Assembly (NCBI GenBank): GCA_965223835.1
Contig: CBDCXQ010000001.1
Coordinates: 4,898,001-4,962,000, forward strand
DNA: 64,000 nucleotides
Origin: CAVYXZ01 sp965223835
GTDB taxonomy: Bacteria > Chloroflexota > Anaerolineae > Aggregatilineales > Phototrophicaceae
Reading direction: 5' to 3'
The notes under the pieces are model-generated. The model ran no database searches. It saw only the letters and a list, made by a program, of their open reading frames with translations, and was not told the DNA's origin. A program made the position numbers and the translations under genes. Below, piece after piece: positions 16,847-26,000 of this stretch; position 1 is the first letter of the stretch; the number at the start of each line of letters is the position of its first letter.

Positions 16847-18037
16847 ATGCAACTGCAAATCAGTGATGCGGAACACAATCAACGCTGCGACCAACTGCGC
16901 GATTATCTCGAACGCGAAAATCTGAACGGCGTGGTGCTGTTCGACCGCGATTACGTGCTGTACTATGCCGGCTTTTCGTTCATCCCCACTGAACGGCCCA
17001 TCGGCTTTGTGATGAATCGTCAGGGTGAACGCGCCCTGTTTGTGCCCCGCCTCGAACTGGAACATGCGCAGGGCAATGCGCTCATCAACCACGTCGCCCA
17101 TTATCAAGAGTATCCTGATAATCCCCATCCCATGCACATTCTGGTGGACTTATTGAACGACCTGCATATCAGCCAGGACATCGGTGGGGATAGCGATGGT
17201 TATCCCTGGATTTTCGGCTATCGCGGGCCGCTGCTCTCCGAAATTATGGACGTAACCGTCAAGCCGGTGCGTGGCTTCATCGAAGATCAGATGGCGATCA
17301 AATCCGAAGCCGAGTTGAATTGCCTGCGCGAAAGTTGCAAGTGGGGCAATCTGGCCCACATGCTCCTGCAAAACTATACCGAAGTCGGCGCTTCGGAGAC
17401 GGAAGTTGCCCAACGAGCCACCAACGAAGCGACGCTGGCGATGTACAACACCATCGGCCCCATCTATCGCGCCCAGTCGGGCATGATGGGACGCGGCGCT
17501 TATGCTGGCTATCGCGGTCAGATTGGCCGCAACGCAGCCATTCCCCATGCGCTGGCGAATAATCTTCGCTTTCAGGCCGGGGACGTGCTGGTCACGGGGG
17601 CATCCGCGCCGGTCTGGGGTTATGGCTCGGAGCTGGAGCGGACGATGTTTATGGGGCCGCCGACCGATGCGCAAAAGCGCATGTTCGACCACATGGTCGC
17701 GCTGCAGGATACCGCCCTCAACGCAATGGAACCCGGCAAACCCTGTTCTGATGTCGACAAAGCGGTGCGGGCCTACTTTGATCAACACGATCTGATGGAC
17801 AACTGGCGCCATCACACCGGTCATACGATTGGCCTGCGCTACCACGAAGGGCCGTTTATGGACATTGCCGACCACACGCCGATGCAACCCGGCATGGTGT
17901 TCACCGTTGAACCCGGATTGTATTCCCCGGAACTGGGTGGATTCCGGCACTCCGACACGGTAGCGATCGCCGAAGAGGGTATCGAGATGATGACCTATTA
18001 TCCGCGTGATCTGGAAAGCCTGACGATTCCGTTATAA
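16847..18037 (+). CDS. M24 (pita-bread fold) protein, Xaa-Pro peptidase-like, with altered metal ligands
   Basis: The protein has 396 residues from ATG 16847, which has AAAGGA seven bases upstream. An N-terminal creatinase-type domain (residues 1-140) is followed by the M24 catalytic domain. The His motif GHTIGLRYHEGP and the Glu motif VEPGLYS are intact. The other metal positions are not: the first Asp is Gly (GDVLVTG), the second is Glu (GSELERT for SDxxR), and the last Glu is replaced in FRHSDTVAI. Canonical prolidases and aminopeptidases P need two metals held by these residues. The family also contains metal-free enzymes such as creatinase, so it may hydrolyse another substrate or not be a peptidase. 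It is divergent from the TIR gene and lies upstream of the NRPS locus. Confidence 0.85.
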   Translation: MQLQISDAEHNQRCDQLRDYLERENLNGVVLFDRDYVLYYAGFSFIPTERPIGFVMNRQGERALFVPRLELEHAQGNALINHVAHYQEYPDNPHPMHILVDLLNDLHISQDIGGDSDGYPWIFGYRGPLLSEIMDVTVKPVRGFIEDQMAIKSEAELNCLRESCKWGNLAHMLLQNYTEVGASETEVAQRATNEATLAMYNTIGPIYRAQSGMMGRGAYAGYRGQIGRNAAIPHALANNLRFQAGDVLVTGASAPVWGYGSELERTMFMGPPTDAQKRMFDHMVALQDTALNAMEPGKPCSDVDKAVRAYFDQHDLMDNWRHHTGHTIGLRYHEGPFMDIADHTPMQPGMVFTVEPGLYSPELGGFRHSDTVAIAEEGIEMMTYYPRDLESLTIPL

Positions 18038-18232
18038 GTGGGCACAAAATCACCCCCCCAATCGAAACTTCTTAACTTGCTTGTCGCCCGGAGTCACCCT
18101 AAAGTGAGTTACAGATGTCAGGCAAATAATCCGGCTTTTTGGGTACAGTCCGCCGATTGTCTGAGGCGTTTTGGCTCAGCGATGTAAGGTGCGTTAGTTA
18201 GGTTTCGTTTTAGGACTGTTTTAGTTTTGCCT

Positions 18233-18241
18233 TGCTATCCT
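18233..18241 (+). promoter_or_regulatory. Candidate extended -10 promoter element of the NRPS-PKS locus
   Basis: TGCTATCCT matches the extended -10 form (TGn before the hexamer) seen before several other genes of this window. It lies 60 bases before the NRPS start codon. No convincing -35 hexamer is seen at 17 bases (GGACTG). Confidence 0.35.
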
Positions 18242-18301
18242 GAATCGAATTTAAACCCACCCAACTCTTGAGGTTTATTTCGTAGTGATTGGGGAAATCC
18301 A

Positions 18302-21300
18302 TTGAAAAATCAGTATCAGTGCTCACTTGTCGGCAATGGATCGCTGTTGATTACCTGTGCCACGCTGCTGCTGGAACGCGGCCACACGATTAAGCATGTG
18401 GTTTCACAGAATGAAGCGATTATCGAATGGGGCCAGGCCCAGAATGTCGCCACTTTCAGGCGGCTGGATGAACTGGAAGCTGCTTTGCAGGCTGAACCTG
18501 TTGATTACCTGTTTAGCATCGCCAACCTGTCGATCATCCCGGACGAAATTCTCGCATTACCCCGGCAGGGTAGCATCAATTTTCATGATGGCCCGCTGCC
18601 GCGCTATGCCGGTTTGTATGCTACAAGCTGGGCCTTGCTCAATGACGAACAAGAGCATGGCGTGACCTGGCATGAGATGCTAGCGGCTGTTGATACCGGA
18701 GTTATCTATAAACAACGTCGCTTCGCGGTCAGCGCAGACGAAACTGCCTTCACGCTGAATGCGCGGTGCTATGATATCGGGGTCGATACGTTTGGCGAAC
18801 TGCTGGACGATCTGGAAAAAGGTCCGCTCCCGCGAATTGAACAGGATTTTTCGCAAAAAACCTACTTCTCCAAATATCAACGACCACCAGCAGCCCAGGT
18901 TATTTCATTGAACAGCCCCGCCGAAGCCATTGATTCGCTCGTCAGGGCACTCAATTTTGGGTCGCAGTACGAAAATCCACTGGGGATGCCCAAACTCAAG
19001 ATCGGGCAGCGCTGGGTGCTGGTGCCCCAGGTCGAGGTGCTGGATGAGCAATCGGGTGCCCTGCCCGGTACCGTGTTAGAAACCTCGCCAGAATCGATCA
19101 CGGCAGCGACGGCAACCCAGGATATTCGGCTAACTCAACTGCTGGCGCTTGACGGTGAGCCGATTCCGTTAACCGAATTCGCTGGCATCGCAGGCTGGCA
19201 AATCAGCGACCTGGACCCCACCTCGGCCCAGCGGTTGACCGATCTGCATGATACGGTCGTCCGCAACGAAAGGTTTTGGGCGCGGCGGCTGGCGCAGTTG
19301 GAACCAGTCGAAATTCCGTATGTTAATCGCACCCGCACCGATGCACCCACCTTTGAGACCCACTCGCTGTCCGTACCAGATTTCAACTTTAACACTGATG
19401 AAATCGCCCAGGCTGACTTTCTGGCAGCGGTGTTTAGTCTATATCTGGCCCGCATTACTGAAACCGAAACTCACTTTGATGTTGGCTTCCAGTCAGTTCC
19501 TGACCATGCTGAATTTCGTGGCTTCGAAGCGCTCTATGGCGAACTGGTCCCGTTGCGGGTCAAGCTGGATAAAACCATCACCGCTAATGCAGCCCTGCAA
19601 ACCTTGCTAGAACAGGTTGCCAAAACGCAGTCTCGTGGCACCTACGTCCGCGATGTAGTCGCCCGCTTCCCTGAACTGAAAAAGCTGAGTGCACCCAACG
19701 GCCAGCCGGTTTACCCGGTCACGATTGAGATCGTCGCTGATGTGGACAAGTATAAGCCGAACTCTGATAGCGAACTGACCCTGGTGATTGCCGCTGACGG
19801 TTCCCAGTGGCAACTGGTATACCGCCAACCGGTTTTTGATACGGAGCGCGTCGCCGCGCTGGGCCAGGGTATCTTGACCTTTATTGACAATGTGATGGCC
19901 GACCCTGATGTACCGCTGGGGCAGGTCTCGTTGCATACGGCAGCCGAACTGGAACATCTGCTGGTCACGCTCAATGCGACGGCAGCCGATTACCCGGCAG
20001 TCTGTATTCACGATGAAATTGCGACCCAGGCCGCACAACGCCCGGAAGACATCGCGGTCGTGTTCGAAGATCAGGCGCTGACCTACCAACAATTGAACGC
20101 TCAGGCCAACCAACTGGGGCAGCACTTACGCGAACTGGGCGTTGGCCCCGATGTCCCGGTAGGCCTGTATGCTGAACGGTCGCTGGATCTGATGATCGGC
20201 TTGTTGGGTATTCTCAAAGCTGGTGGTGCCTACCTCCCGCTGGACCCAACCTATCCTGAAGATCGCATTGCCTTTATGGTCGAAAATGCTCAGGTGCCGG
20301 TCCTCGTAACCCAGCGCAAACTGGTTGACCAGTTGCCACCGCATCAAGCGCAGGTCGTGTGTGTCGATGATGACAGCTATCGCGCTCAGCCCACTACCGA
20401 TTTTGACAGTGGCGTCCAGCCCCACAACCTGAGCTATATCATCTATACCTCCGGCTCGACGGGCCTGCCCAAAGGCGTCATGATCGAACACCGCAATGTG
20501 ATTAACTTCTTCGCCGGGATGGACAACGATATTCATCACGACCCGCCTGGCGCGTGGCTGGCGGTAACCAGCCTGTCCTTTGATATTTCCGTACTGGAAC
20601 TCTTGTGGACGCTCACGCGCGGCTTCAAGGTCGTGCTCTATGCCGATAGCATGAAGACGCAGCAATATGCCCACGCGGATAAAAATATCGACTTCAGTCT
20701 GTACTATTTCGCCAGCGACGAAGGCGAACATGCCGAAGACAAGTATCAACTGCTGATCGAAGGTGCAAAATTCGCCGATAAAAACAGTTTCTACGCTGTA
20801 TGGACGCCTGAGCGGCATTTCCATGCCTTCGGTGGTTTATATCCCAACCCATCCGTTGCCAGTGCTGCGTTAGCGATGGTCACCGATAACGTCAAGCTTT
20901 TGGCCGGAAGCTGCGTGAGTCCGCTGCATAGCCCGATCCGTATCGCCGAGGAATGGTCACTGGTTGATAACCTCTCCAAAGGCCGGGTGGGAATCTCGTT
21001 TGCAGCCGGCTGGCAACCGAATGACTTTGTGCTGAAGCCGGAAACCTTCGCCGACCGCAAGAATCAGATGTTCCGCGATATTGAGGATGTCCAACAATTG
21101 TGGCAGGGCCATACGCTGACCTTCCCCGGCGCAACTGGCAATGACGTTGAAGTCCGCACCTTACCCCGCCCCGTTCAAGCAACGTTGCCAGTATGGATTA
21201 CCGCCGCCGGTAACCCGGAAACGTTCCGCCTGGCAGGTGAAAAGGGCTACAATCTACTGACTCATCTGCTGGGTCAGACACCACAGGAAGTCGGTGAGAA

Positions 21301-22945
21301 GATTGCGATTTACCGGCAGGCCCGGCGAGATGCCGGTCACGACGGCCCCGGTCATGTGACCATCATGCTCCACACGTTTGTCGGTGATGACTATGACGTC
21401 GTGCGCGAACTGGTGCGCGAACCAATGAAAGATTACCTGCGCAGTTCAGTGGGCCTCATCAAAGCAGCGGCCTGGAGTTTCCCGACCTTTAAGCAAAAAG
21501 CCGAAGCCACCGGCAAGAACCCGATGGAGGTTTTCGAATCGGAAGACCTGACGGATGAGGATCTGGAAGCGTTACTGGACCACGCTTTTGAACGCTATTT
21601 CGAAACCAGTGGTCTTTTCGGAACAATCGAGACTTGCCTGGACATCGTTGATGAGATGAAAGCCATTGACATTGACGAAATCGCTTGTTTGATCGACTAT
21701 GGCGTGGCAACGGACACCGTGCTGGAACAACTCCATAACCTGAATCGCGTGCGCGAACTATCCAATCTGGGTGGTGATTTCTCGCTGGCGGGTCAGGTCA
21801 AGCGGCACAATGTCACGCACTTGCAGTGTACACCGTCTATGGCCGACATGATGCTGGAAAGTCCCGAAAATCGGGAAGCACTGGGGAACCTCAAGCAGAT
21901 GTTCGTGGGTGGTGAGGCGTTCCCACCGACCCTGGCTGCCACCCTGCGCGAGATCGTACCCGGCGACGTCCTGAACATGTACGGTCCCACCGAAACTACT
22001 ATCTGGTCGGCGACGCATAAACTCAATGGCGAGACTGACAGCATTCCGCTGGGTCGTCCCATCACCAATACGTCGATTTACATTCTGGACTCGAACCTGC
22101 AGCCGACGCCAGTGGGCGTGCCCGGTGAACTCTACATCGGTGGGCATGGTGTGGTGCGTGGCTATCTGCACCGCCCCGAATTGACCGCTGAACGCTTCGT
22201 CACCGACCCCTTTATTCCCGATGCCCGCATGTATCGCACCGGCGACCTGGCCCGCTGGGGCACCGATGGCAAGCTGGAATTCCTGGGCCGTGTCGATCAT
22301 CAGGTGAAACTGCGCGGTTATCGCATCGAACTGGGTGAAATTGAAGCCCGCCTCAACGAACACCCAACGGTAGAGAAAGCCGTCGTGATCGCTCGTGAAG
22401 ATGTACCCGGCGACAAACGTCTGGTGGCCTATCTCATTCCAAATTCTGGACAGGCCATTAACGCCGCCACGTTACGCGATTTTCTGAAAGAGCGGTTGCC
22501 GGAATTCATGGTCCCATCGCATTTCCTACCGATAGCAGCGTTCCCGCTAACACCGAATGCCAAAATTGATCGCAAGGCCCTGCCATCGCCGGCTGAAGCC
22601 CAGCAATTCGCGCCACCAGTAACCGCAACCGCCGTCCCCGCCCAAAACGAGACGGAAACCCGGGTGACACAAATCTGGTGCGAGATTCTGAACGTGCCCC
22701 AGGTTGGCCTGAATGAAAACTTCTTTGACCTCGGTGGGCATTCACTGCTGGCTGTGCGCCTGCACCGGCAGCTTTGCGACGCGTTCGAGCTTGATCTGGC
22801 GATTACCGATATTTTCCGGTTCCCCACAGTCAAGTCGCTCGCGGCCCACATCAGTGACAAGCAACAACCGGCATCGACTGACGACAAAAAACTGTCCCGT
22901 GCCGAACGCCGCGCCCAGATGCGCCTGCAACGGCAGCGGCGTTAA
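18302..22945 (+). CDS. NRPS: formyltransferase - remnant condensation - adenylation with embedded luciferase-like monooxygenase - carrier
   Basis: The protein has 1547 residues from a TTG with GGGGA six bases upstream. Residues 1-190 are a formyltransferase with the catalytic triad N93/H95/D131 (INFHDGPLPRYAG, VDTG), followed by a Fmt C-terminal-like domain to about 310. Residues about 315-555 match only the second half of a condensation domain; no HHxxxDG is present. The adenylation domain starts near 565 (YTSGSTGLPKG at 713, SFDISV at 759), is interrupted at about 798-1152 by a complete MupA/Atu3671-type FMN-dependent luciferase-like monooxygenase (VWTPERHFHAFGGLYPNPSV), and resumes with NMYGPTE (1225) to NAKIDRKALP (1419). 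The carrier Ser is S1481 (DLGGHSLL). It should load an amino acid, formylate it and possibly oxidise it; the substrate cannot be called reliably. Confidence 0.93.
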   Translation: MKNQYQCSLVGNGSLLITCATLLLERGHTIKHVVSQNEAIIEWGQAQNVATFRRLDELEAALQAEPVDYLFSIANLSIIPDEILALPRQGSINFHDGPLPRYAGLYATSWALLNDEQEHGVTWHEMLAAVDTGVIYKQRRFAVSADETAFTLNARCYDIGVDTFGELLDDLEKGPLPRIEQDFSQKTYFSKYQRPPAAQVISLNSPAEAIDSLVRALNFGSQYENPLGMPKLKIGQRWVLVPQVEVLDEQSGALPGTVLETSPESITAATATQDIRLTQLLALDGEPIPLTEFAGIAGWQISDLDPTSAQRLTDLHDTVVRNERFWARRLAQLEPVEIPYVNRTRTDAPTFETHSLSVPDFNFNTDEIAQADFLAAVFSLYLARITETETHFDVGFQSVPDHAEFRGFEALYGELVPLRVKLDKTITANAALQTLLEQVAKTQSRGTYVRDVVARFPELKKLSAPNGQPVYPVTIEIVADVDKYKPNSDSELTLVIAADGSQWQLVYRQPVFDTERVAALGQGILTFIDNVMADPDVPLGQVSLHTAAELEHLLVTLNATAADYPAVCIHDEIATQAAQRPEDIAVVFEDQALTYQQLNAQANQLGQHLRELGVGPDVPVGLYAERSLDLMIGLLGILKAGGAYLPLDPTYPEDRIAFMVENAQVPVLVTQRKLVDQLPPHQAQVVCVDDDSYRAQPTTDFDSGVQPHNLSYIIYTSGSTGLPKGVMIEHRNVINFFAGMDNDIHHDPPGAWLAVTSLSFDISVLELLWTLTRGFKVVLYADSMKTQQYAHADKNIDFSLYYFASDEGEHAEDKYQLLIEGAKFADKNSFYAVWTPERHFHAFGGLYPNPSVASAALAMVTDNVKLLAGSCVSPLHSPIRIAEEWSLVDNLSKGRVGISFAAGWQPNDFVLKPETFADRKNQMFRDIEDVQQLWQGHTLTFPGATGNDVEVRTLPRPVQATLPVWITAAGNPETFRLAGEKGYNLLTHLLGQTPQEVGEKIAIYRQARRDAGHDGPGHVTIMLHTFVGDDYDVVRELVREPMKDYLRSSVGLIKAAAWSFPTFKQKAEATGKNPMEVFESEDLTDEDLEALLDHAFERYFETSGLFGTIETCLDIVDEMKAIDIDEIACLIDYGVATDTVLEQLHNLNRVRELSNLGGDFSLAGQVKRHNVTHLQCTPSMADMMLESPENREALGNLKQMFVGGEAFPPTLAATLREIVPGDVLNMYGPTETTIWSATHKLNGETDSIPLGRPITNTSIYILDSNLQPTPVGVPGELYIGGHGVVRGYLHRPELTAERFVTDPFIPDARMYRTGDLARWGTDGKLEFLGRVDHQVKLRGYRIELGEIEARLNEHPTVEKAVVIAREDVPGDKRLVAYLIPNSGQAINAATLRDFLKERLPEFMVPSHFLPIAAFPLTPNAKIDRKALPSPAEAQQFAPPVTATAVPAQNETETRVTQIWCEILNVPQVGLNENFFDLGGHSLLAVRLHRQLCDAFELDLAITDIFRFPTVKSLAAHISDKQQPASTDDKKLSRAERRAQMRLQRQRR

Positions 22946-22978
22946 GCAATTGCAAGGTCAAACCACGTAATATTATGT

Positions 22979-23004
22979 AAGGGGTACACGTTGGTGTGCC
23001 CCTT
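22979..23004 (+). terminator. Stable hairpin between the NRPS and PKS genes
   Basis: An 11-base stem (AAGGGGTACAC with GTGTGCCCCTT, one T-G pair) closes a 4-base loop 34 bases after the NRPS stop. No T-run follows, so it is more likely an attenuator, an RNA-processing site or an mRNA-stabilising structure than a full intrinsic terminator. Confidence 0.45.
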
Positions 23005-23097
23005 CACAATCCCAATCGTCGTATCATATGCCAACCAACGTGTGGCACTACATGCAATGCACACCTGATCTGCAAAAATCCGAGGTACAGATAGACA

Positions 23098-26000
23098 ATG
23101 ACGCAAGATTATGAATTGAATGGCTCGGAAGTCGCCGTCGTGGGTATGGCGGCCCGCCTCCCCGGTGCCCGCAATGTCGATGAATTCTGGCGCAATTTGC
23201 GTGACGGCGTTGAGGCGGTTCAATTTTACACTGATGACCAGCTGCGTGAAATGGGCGTTGAGGAAGCCTTACTGCGCCACCCGAATTATGTGCGGGCCGG
23301 TGCGCCGCTGGCTGATGTCGCCATGTTTGATGCGGCCTTCTTCGGCTTTTCGCCGCAGGAAGCCACCATCATGGACCCACAGCATCGTCATTTTCTCGAG
23401 GTCGCCTGGGAAGCGCTGGAACACGCCGGGTATGATTCGGCTCGTTATGATGGTGCGATTGGCTTGTATGGTGGGTCGGGGATGAATGCCTATATGCCCT
23501 TCAACCTGTTCACCAACCCCCAGTTGATGAAAGACCTGGGGTTGTTCTGGGTGCGGCACACCGGCAACGATAAAGACTTCCTCACAACGCGGGTGTCCTA
23601 CTTGCTGGATCTCAAAGGTCCCAGCGTGAACGTACAGACCGCCTGCTCAACCTCGCTGGTCGCAACCCATCTGGCAGTCCAGGCGCTGGCAATGGGCGAA
23701 GTCGATATGGCGCTGGCCGGTGGCGTGACCATTGAACAACCGCACGGACAGGGCTATCTTTATCGCGAAGGTGAAGTGTTGTCGCCCGATGGTCATTGCC
23801 GGGCGTTTGATATTCGCTCACAGGGAACCGTGTTCGGCAGCGGCGCGGGCGTCATCGTCCTCAAACGGCTGGACGATGCCCTGGAAGATGGCGATACGAT
23901 TCACGCGCTGATAAAAGGCTCTGCGATCAATAACGATGGCTCGGGTAAGGTAAATTACTTTGCGCCCAGCGTTGATGGTCAGGCCGACGTAATTGCTGAA
24001 GCCCTGGCAGTCGCTCAGGTCGAACCGGAGACTATCAGCTATGTTGAAGCGCATGGCACCGGCACCCCCATCGGCGACCCAATTGAGATCGCGGCGTTAA
24101 AAGAAGCCTTCAATACGCCCGAACGCCAATACTGTGCGATTGGCTCCGTCAAGACCAACATCGGCCATCTCGACACTGCTGCCGGGGTCGCGGGTATGGT
24201 CAAGACGATACTCACATTGAAAAATCGTCAGATTCCGCCCAGTCTTAATTTTCAGGCTCCGAATCCAGCGCTGGGTCTGGAGAACAGCCCCTTCTACGTA
24301 AATGCCACCCTCCAGAACTGGACTCCGCCCAACGGCACCCCCCGCCGCGCGGGCATCAGTTCGCTGGGCGTCGGCGGCACCAATGCCCATATTGTGTTCG
24401 AAGAAGCGCCGCCCGTCGAACCGTCGAGTCCAGCCAGCCGGTCGTGGCAGGTGTTTGCGCTGTCGGCCCGCACCGAAACCGCGCTTAATACCATGACCGA
24501 TAATCTGGTGCAGCACCTGCAAGCTAACCCGGATGTCAACCTGGCCGATGTCGCCTATACCTTGCAGGTCGGTCGCCATGAATTTGAGCACCGCCGCGTT
24601 TTCGCGGGTGAGACCATTGACGACATCGTTGCGACCGTACAGGCGACAGATCGCAAACACGTTGCCACCGGCAAACCCCAATCCGATAATCCGCAAATCG
24701 CGTTTATGTTCCCCGGTGGTGGTGCCCATTACATCAACATGGGCCGCGACCTGTACGATCAGGAGCCAGTTTATCGCGAAGTCGTGGACGATTGTTTACA
24801 ACGGCTCAAAGCTATTCACAACATTGACTTGCAAAGCTTGATGTTCCCCGCCGCGACTGCCAATATGGAGGCCGTCACGCAGGAATTTGCCCGCATCACC
24901 AACTGGCTGCCTGCCATGTTTATCACCAACTATGCACTGGCCCAACTCTGGCGGCACTGGGGCCTGGAACCGGTTGCCATGATCGGTCATAGTCTGGGCG
25001 AATATGTCGCTGCTTGCCTGGCCGGGGTGCTAACGCTGGATGATGCGTTGCGCGTTGTCCAGGTGCGGGCACAACTCATGGAGACCATGCCCGAAGGCGC
25101 GATGCTCAGTGTGCCGCTGTCTGAAGCAGCGGTACGCCCCTATCTAAACGACAACCTCTCATTGGGCGCGGTCAATGGCCCGGAATTGTGCGCCATCTCC
25201 GGCGAACCCTGGGCGATTGAAGACCTGCAAGCGCGGCTGGAAGCGGACGAGATTGAAGCGCGGCGGCTCGTGATTAACGTCGCTGCCCACTCGCACATGT
25301 TCGATCCCATTCTGGACGATTTTCTCGCTGGGGTACAGCAGGTGAATTTGCAGCCGCCCACCATGCCCTATGTGAGCAATATCACCGGTGACTGGATCAC
25401 GCCGCAGCAGGCGACTGACCCGGCTTACTGGGTACAGCATTTGCGCCAAACCGTGCGCTTTAGCGATTGTGTCGCTACCCTGACCGAAGCCTACCCGGAT
25501 GTGGTGCTATTAGAAGTGGGGCCGGGCACAACGCTGTCGTCACTGGCCCGAATGCGCGTCTCCCAACCAACGGTCTCATCGCTGCGCCACCCCCGTGATA
25601 CCGTCTCCGATATGCAGTTTTTCCTGACTGCTTTTGGCCGGTTGTGGGTCGCGGGCGTGGCAGTGGACTGGTCACTGCTATACGAGGGCGAACGTCGCTA
25701 CCGCATTCCACTGCCCACCTATGCGTTTGACCATAAACGTTACTGGATAGAACCCGGCAAATCGCTGGTGGCCGACCGTGATCTCACCAAGAGCGCTGAC
25801 CTGGACGACTGGTTCTATACCACGCGCTGGGATACCAACCCGTTGCACCCCAAACAACCGGAGATAGGCACCCGCTGGCTGGTGTTTGTGGATGATTATG
25901 GCCTGGGTTCGCGCGTCGTCGATCAACTCCAGAAGTTAAACCAGGATGTCACCATCGTCACCCGCGCTATTCAGTCAGGCAAACGTGACGACCACCATTA

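Noticed and set aside
17150..17950. A 266-codon minus-strand frame opposite the M24 gene
   Set aside because: It is antisense to a gene with conserved motifs and shows no family pattern or ribosome site.
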